The translations under genes and the position numbers were made by a program. The notes beneath the pieces were generated by a model. It ran no database searches, was not told the DNA's origin, and saw nothing but the letters and a program-made list of their open reading frames with translations. A stretch of DNA of 6,679 nucleotides from Sulfurimonadaceae bacterium. GTDB taxonomy: Bacteria > Campylobacterota > Campylobacteria > Campylobacterales > Sulfurimonadaceae. Numbering within the stretch: the first letter of the stretch is position 1; the number at the start of each line of letters is the position of its first letter. Shown here piece by piece: positions 5,047 to 6,679 of this stretch. Where the stretch lies: assembly GCA_030610325.1 (NCBI GenBank), contig JAUWRZ010000117.1, positions 1 through 6,679 on the forward strand, written 5' to 3'.

Positions 5047-6315
5047 TTATTTGATGGTAGATGGATCAGTGATCACACCGGTGATAGCTGAAGCGGCTGC
5101 GACAGCGGAGTTGGCCAGATAGACTTTGGAGCTGCGAGAACCCATTCGTCCGACAAAGTTACGGTTAGTGGTAGAGACAGCGACCTCTTCGTCTCCCAAG
5201 ATCCCCATATAACCACCTAGACAGGCACCACAGGTCGGGTTGGAGACAACGCCACCGGCCTCGATGAGGATATCGATGTAACCAAGCTTGTAGGCTTCGC
5301 GTAAGATCTTTTGAGTCCCGGGTGTGATGATAAGGCGGACATCCTCATGCACACGTTTTCCATCCAAGATCTCTGAAGCTGTCTTAAGATCGCTAAGACG
5401 GCCGTTGGTACAACTCCCGATAAAGGCCTGGTCGATCTTGATATCATCACTTACTGCCTGGGTGATACTGTGACCATTTGAAGGTAGGAACGGGTAGGCG
5501 ATGACTGGTTCAAGGTTAGCCACATCGATCTCAAGGACTTTGATATAGCTTGCATCCTCATCTGAGTAGTGGATCTTCGGTTCACGGGCAAGATCTTTGT
5601 CGGCAAGAAAGGCTGCCGTAGTCTCATCATAAGCGACGATCCCGCTTTTAGCTCCGGCCTCGATCGCCATATTACACATACTAAATCGGTCGTCTATGGT
5701 GAGATGTTCGACCGTGCTGCCTGTGAACTCCAGTGTATGGTACAGTGCACCATCGACGCCGATCATACGGATGATCTCAAGGATGATATCCTTACCTGTC
5801 GTATATTTACCTGGTTTTCCGCTGAGGACGACCTTGATACTCTCAGGTACTTTAAACCAGTTGCCGCCGGTGATCATCGCAAATGCGAGGTCAGTCGAAC
5901 CCATACCGGTAGAAAACGCACCCAGTGCACCATGAGTACAGGTGTGTGAATCGGCACCGATGATGACATCGCCGGGAACGATCAGTCCCTTCTCTGGAAG
6001 CAGGGCATGCTCGATCCCCATATCTTTCTCATCAAAGAAGTTCTTGAGCTTGTATTTCTTGGCAAAATCACGGCTGATACGTGCCTGATTGGCAGAGGCT
6101 ATGTCTTTTGCCGGGATGAAGTGGTCAAGGACGATGGAAAAAGCATCCGGGTTGGCCAGTTTTGTGGCACCACTCTTCTCGAACGCATGGATGGAGATAG
6201 GGGTAGTGATGTCATTACCGATGACCATGTCAATCGGTGAACGGACGATCTCGCCGGCATGTACGGTCTTGCCTACATGCTCAGAAAAGATCTTCTCTGT
6301 GATGGTCTGTCCCAT
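5047..6315 (-). CDS. leuC: 3-isopropylmalate dehydratase large subunit LeuC
   Basis: 422 residues, matching the shorter archaeal-type LeuC rather than the roughly 466-residue E. coli form; this subtype is standard in Campylobacterota. With the small subunit LeuD it isomerises 2-isopropylmalate to 3-isopropylmalate in leucine synthesis, in the cytoplasm, using a [4Fe-4S] cluster. The cluster ligands are visible: Cys302 in FIGSCTNGRLSDL (298-310), and Cys362 and Cys365 in SNPTCGACLGGYMG (358-371). Other aconitase-family motifs are VLDHFIP (62-68), GADSHTCTHGALGAFSTGMG (120-139) and TTNRNFVGRMGSRSSKVYLA (382-401). The ATG at 6315 is preceded by AAAAGG at 7 nt and by a strong promoter at 6391-6399. 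Homoaconitase-type (HacA) enzymes look alike, so LeuC is favoured by taxonomic context; leuD and leuB are not in the window. Confidence 0.95.
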   Translation of the reverse strand: MGQTITEKIFSEHVGKTVHAGEIVRSPIDMVIGNDITTPISIHAFEKSGATKLANPDAFSIVLDHFIPAKDIASANQARISRDFAKKYKLKNFFDEKDMGIEHALLPEKGLIVPGDVIIGADSHTCTHGALGAFSTGMGSTDLAFAMITGGNWFKVPESIKVVLSGKPGKYTTGKDIILEIIRMIGVDGALYHTLEFTGSTVEHLTIDDRFSMCNMAIEAGAKSGIVAYDETTAAFLADKDLAREPKIHYSDEDASYIKVLEIDVANLEPVIAYPFLPSNGHSITQAVSDDIKIDQAFIGSCTNGRLSDLKTASEILDGKRVHEDVRLIITPGTQKILREAYKLGYIDILIEAGGVVSNPTCGACLGGYMGILGDEEVAVSTTNRNFVGRMGSRSSKVYLANSAVAAASAITGVITDPSTIK

Positions 6316-6345
6316 TGTGAACCTTTTGTTTTAGTGGATAGTAAG

Positions 6346-6377
6346 TGGTGATAAGTCGCCTGTTGATCAAGTCACCA
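6346..6377 (-). promoter_or_regulatory. Weak stem-loop in the leuC leader
   Basis: TGGTGA (6346-6351) and TCACCA (6372-6377) are exact reverse complements with a 20-nt loop holding the palindrome TTGATCAA. It lies in the inferred 68-nt leader. The leader has no ATG and no run of Leu codons, so leader-peptide attenuation is not supported. Confidence 0.2.
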
Positions 6378-6390
6378 AGAAATTGTCGAA

Positions 6391-6399
6391 ATTATAACA
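6391..6399 (-). promoter_or_regulatory. Extended -10 promoter for leuC
   Basis: The minus strand reads TGTTATAAT, a perfect -10 with TGn. No -35 hexamer is seen at the proper distance; the palindromes CCTGCAGG and GTGCAC lie there instead. The transcript would begin near 6384. Confidence 0.65.
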
Positions 6400-6455
6400 T
6401 ACTGTGCACCTGCAGGTTTGAGAACTTTTCTGATCAAAGGGGAAAGTCATTTACG

Positions 6456-6464
6456 TGATACAAT
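6456..6464 (+). promoter_or_regulatory. Extended -10 promoter for the divergent right-hand gene
   Basis: TGATACAAT on the plus strand faces away from the leuC promoter, the two -10 boxes being about 62 bp apart. Transcription would begin near 6471, about 64 nt before the ATG at 6535. Confidence 0.45.
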
Positions 6465-6534
6465 GTCTTAAATAGCAGTACATGTTTGATCTGTATGACC
6501 ATGACAGTACCTTATAAAAATAGAGAGAAAGTGA

Positions 6535-6679
6535 ATGATGAATATAGACCCATTAACACAGACAGCTATCGGAACCTACAATAGATTGTTTGCAGGTCAG
6601 ATCGATATATCCCTATTGGAAATATTTTTAGAGATCGGGATAGGTCTTGTTCCCTTGGAAGCAGAAGAACCCTATATAC
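6535..6679 (+). CDS. Unknown protein, N-terminal part only, runs off the right edge
   Basis: Two in-frame ATGs (6535 and 6538) open a frame that stays open to the window end, giving 48 residues that begin MMNIDPLTQTAIGTYNRLFA and continue GQIDISLLEIFLEIGIGLVP. There is no signal peptide; the visible part looks like a soluble helical N terminus. The ribosome site is weak, a purine-rich AGAGAGAAAG ahead of the ATGs. A divergent extended -10 box at 6456-6464 fits its expression. I do not recognise the family. Confidence 0.6.
   Translation, partial: MMNIDPLTQTAIGTYNRLFAGQIDISLLEIFLEIGIGLVPLEAEEPYI

Noticed and set aside
5569..5949. 126-codon plus-strand open frame opposite leuC
   Set aside because: It is fully antisense to conserved LeuC motifs, has no ribosome site and its Cys/Thr/Arg-rich product looks like a frame shadow.
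1..6679. CRISPR array, mobile element, toxin-antitoxin or defence system
   Set aside because: No regularly spaced repeats, no transposase or integrase motif, no tRNA, and every complete gene fits a housekeeping or conserved-unknown family.

Overview
The window looks like a piece of chromosome from a Campylobacterota (epsilonproteobacterial) species, most likely of the Sulfurimonas/Sulfurovum type. The evidence is the mix of genes (a short 422-residue archaeal-type LeuC, a MoaC followed by a DUF493 protein, a DUF302 protein, a DUF2780 protein), a moderate base composition, and promoters that show an extended -10 box (TGnTAtAAT) with no recognisable -35. The genus is an inference from protein style, not a database match.

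Layout, left to right. Positions 1-810 (+) hold the 3' part of a DUF302-type gene that is open to the left edge and contains two copies of the DUF302 core. Directly after it, 812-1122 (+) is a decayed gene: readable protein sequence broken by an in-frame TAG and a one-base deletion, with no start codon left. It contains a perfect 30-bp palindrome. A roughly 100-bp convergent spacer follows.

All complete genes lie on the minus strand. Reading in their direction (right to left): leuC (6315-5047) and a secreted DUF2780 protein (5034-4573) form one unit, 12 nt apart, with a strong inverted repeat after it. Next come a FetB/UPF0014 membrane permease (4463-3759) with its own promoter, and mobA (3696-3103), 62 nt downstream. 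Then comes a second unit with its own promoter: moaC (3001-2516), a DUF493 protein (2550-2281) overlapping moaC by 35 nt, and an uncharacterised helical protein of about 345 residues (2262-1225). At the right end a divergent plus-strand gene of unknown function starts at 6535 and runs out of the window.

Functionally, leuC serves leucine biosynthesis. mobA and moaC serve molybdenum cofactor biosynthesis at two different steps (cyclic pyranopterin monophosphate formation and GMP attachment), fitting an organism that relies on molybdoenzymes. FetB would be the membrane half of a metal (iron) exporter, but its ATPase partner FetA is not next to it. I found no CRISPR array, tRNA, rRNA, insertion sequence or defence/toxin cassette. 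The least explained parts are the palindrome-bearing gene remnant, the duplicated DUF302 protein, and the long helical protein in the moaC unit.
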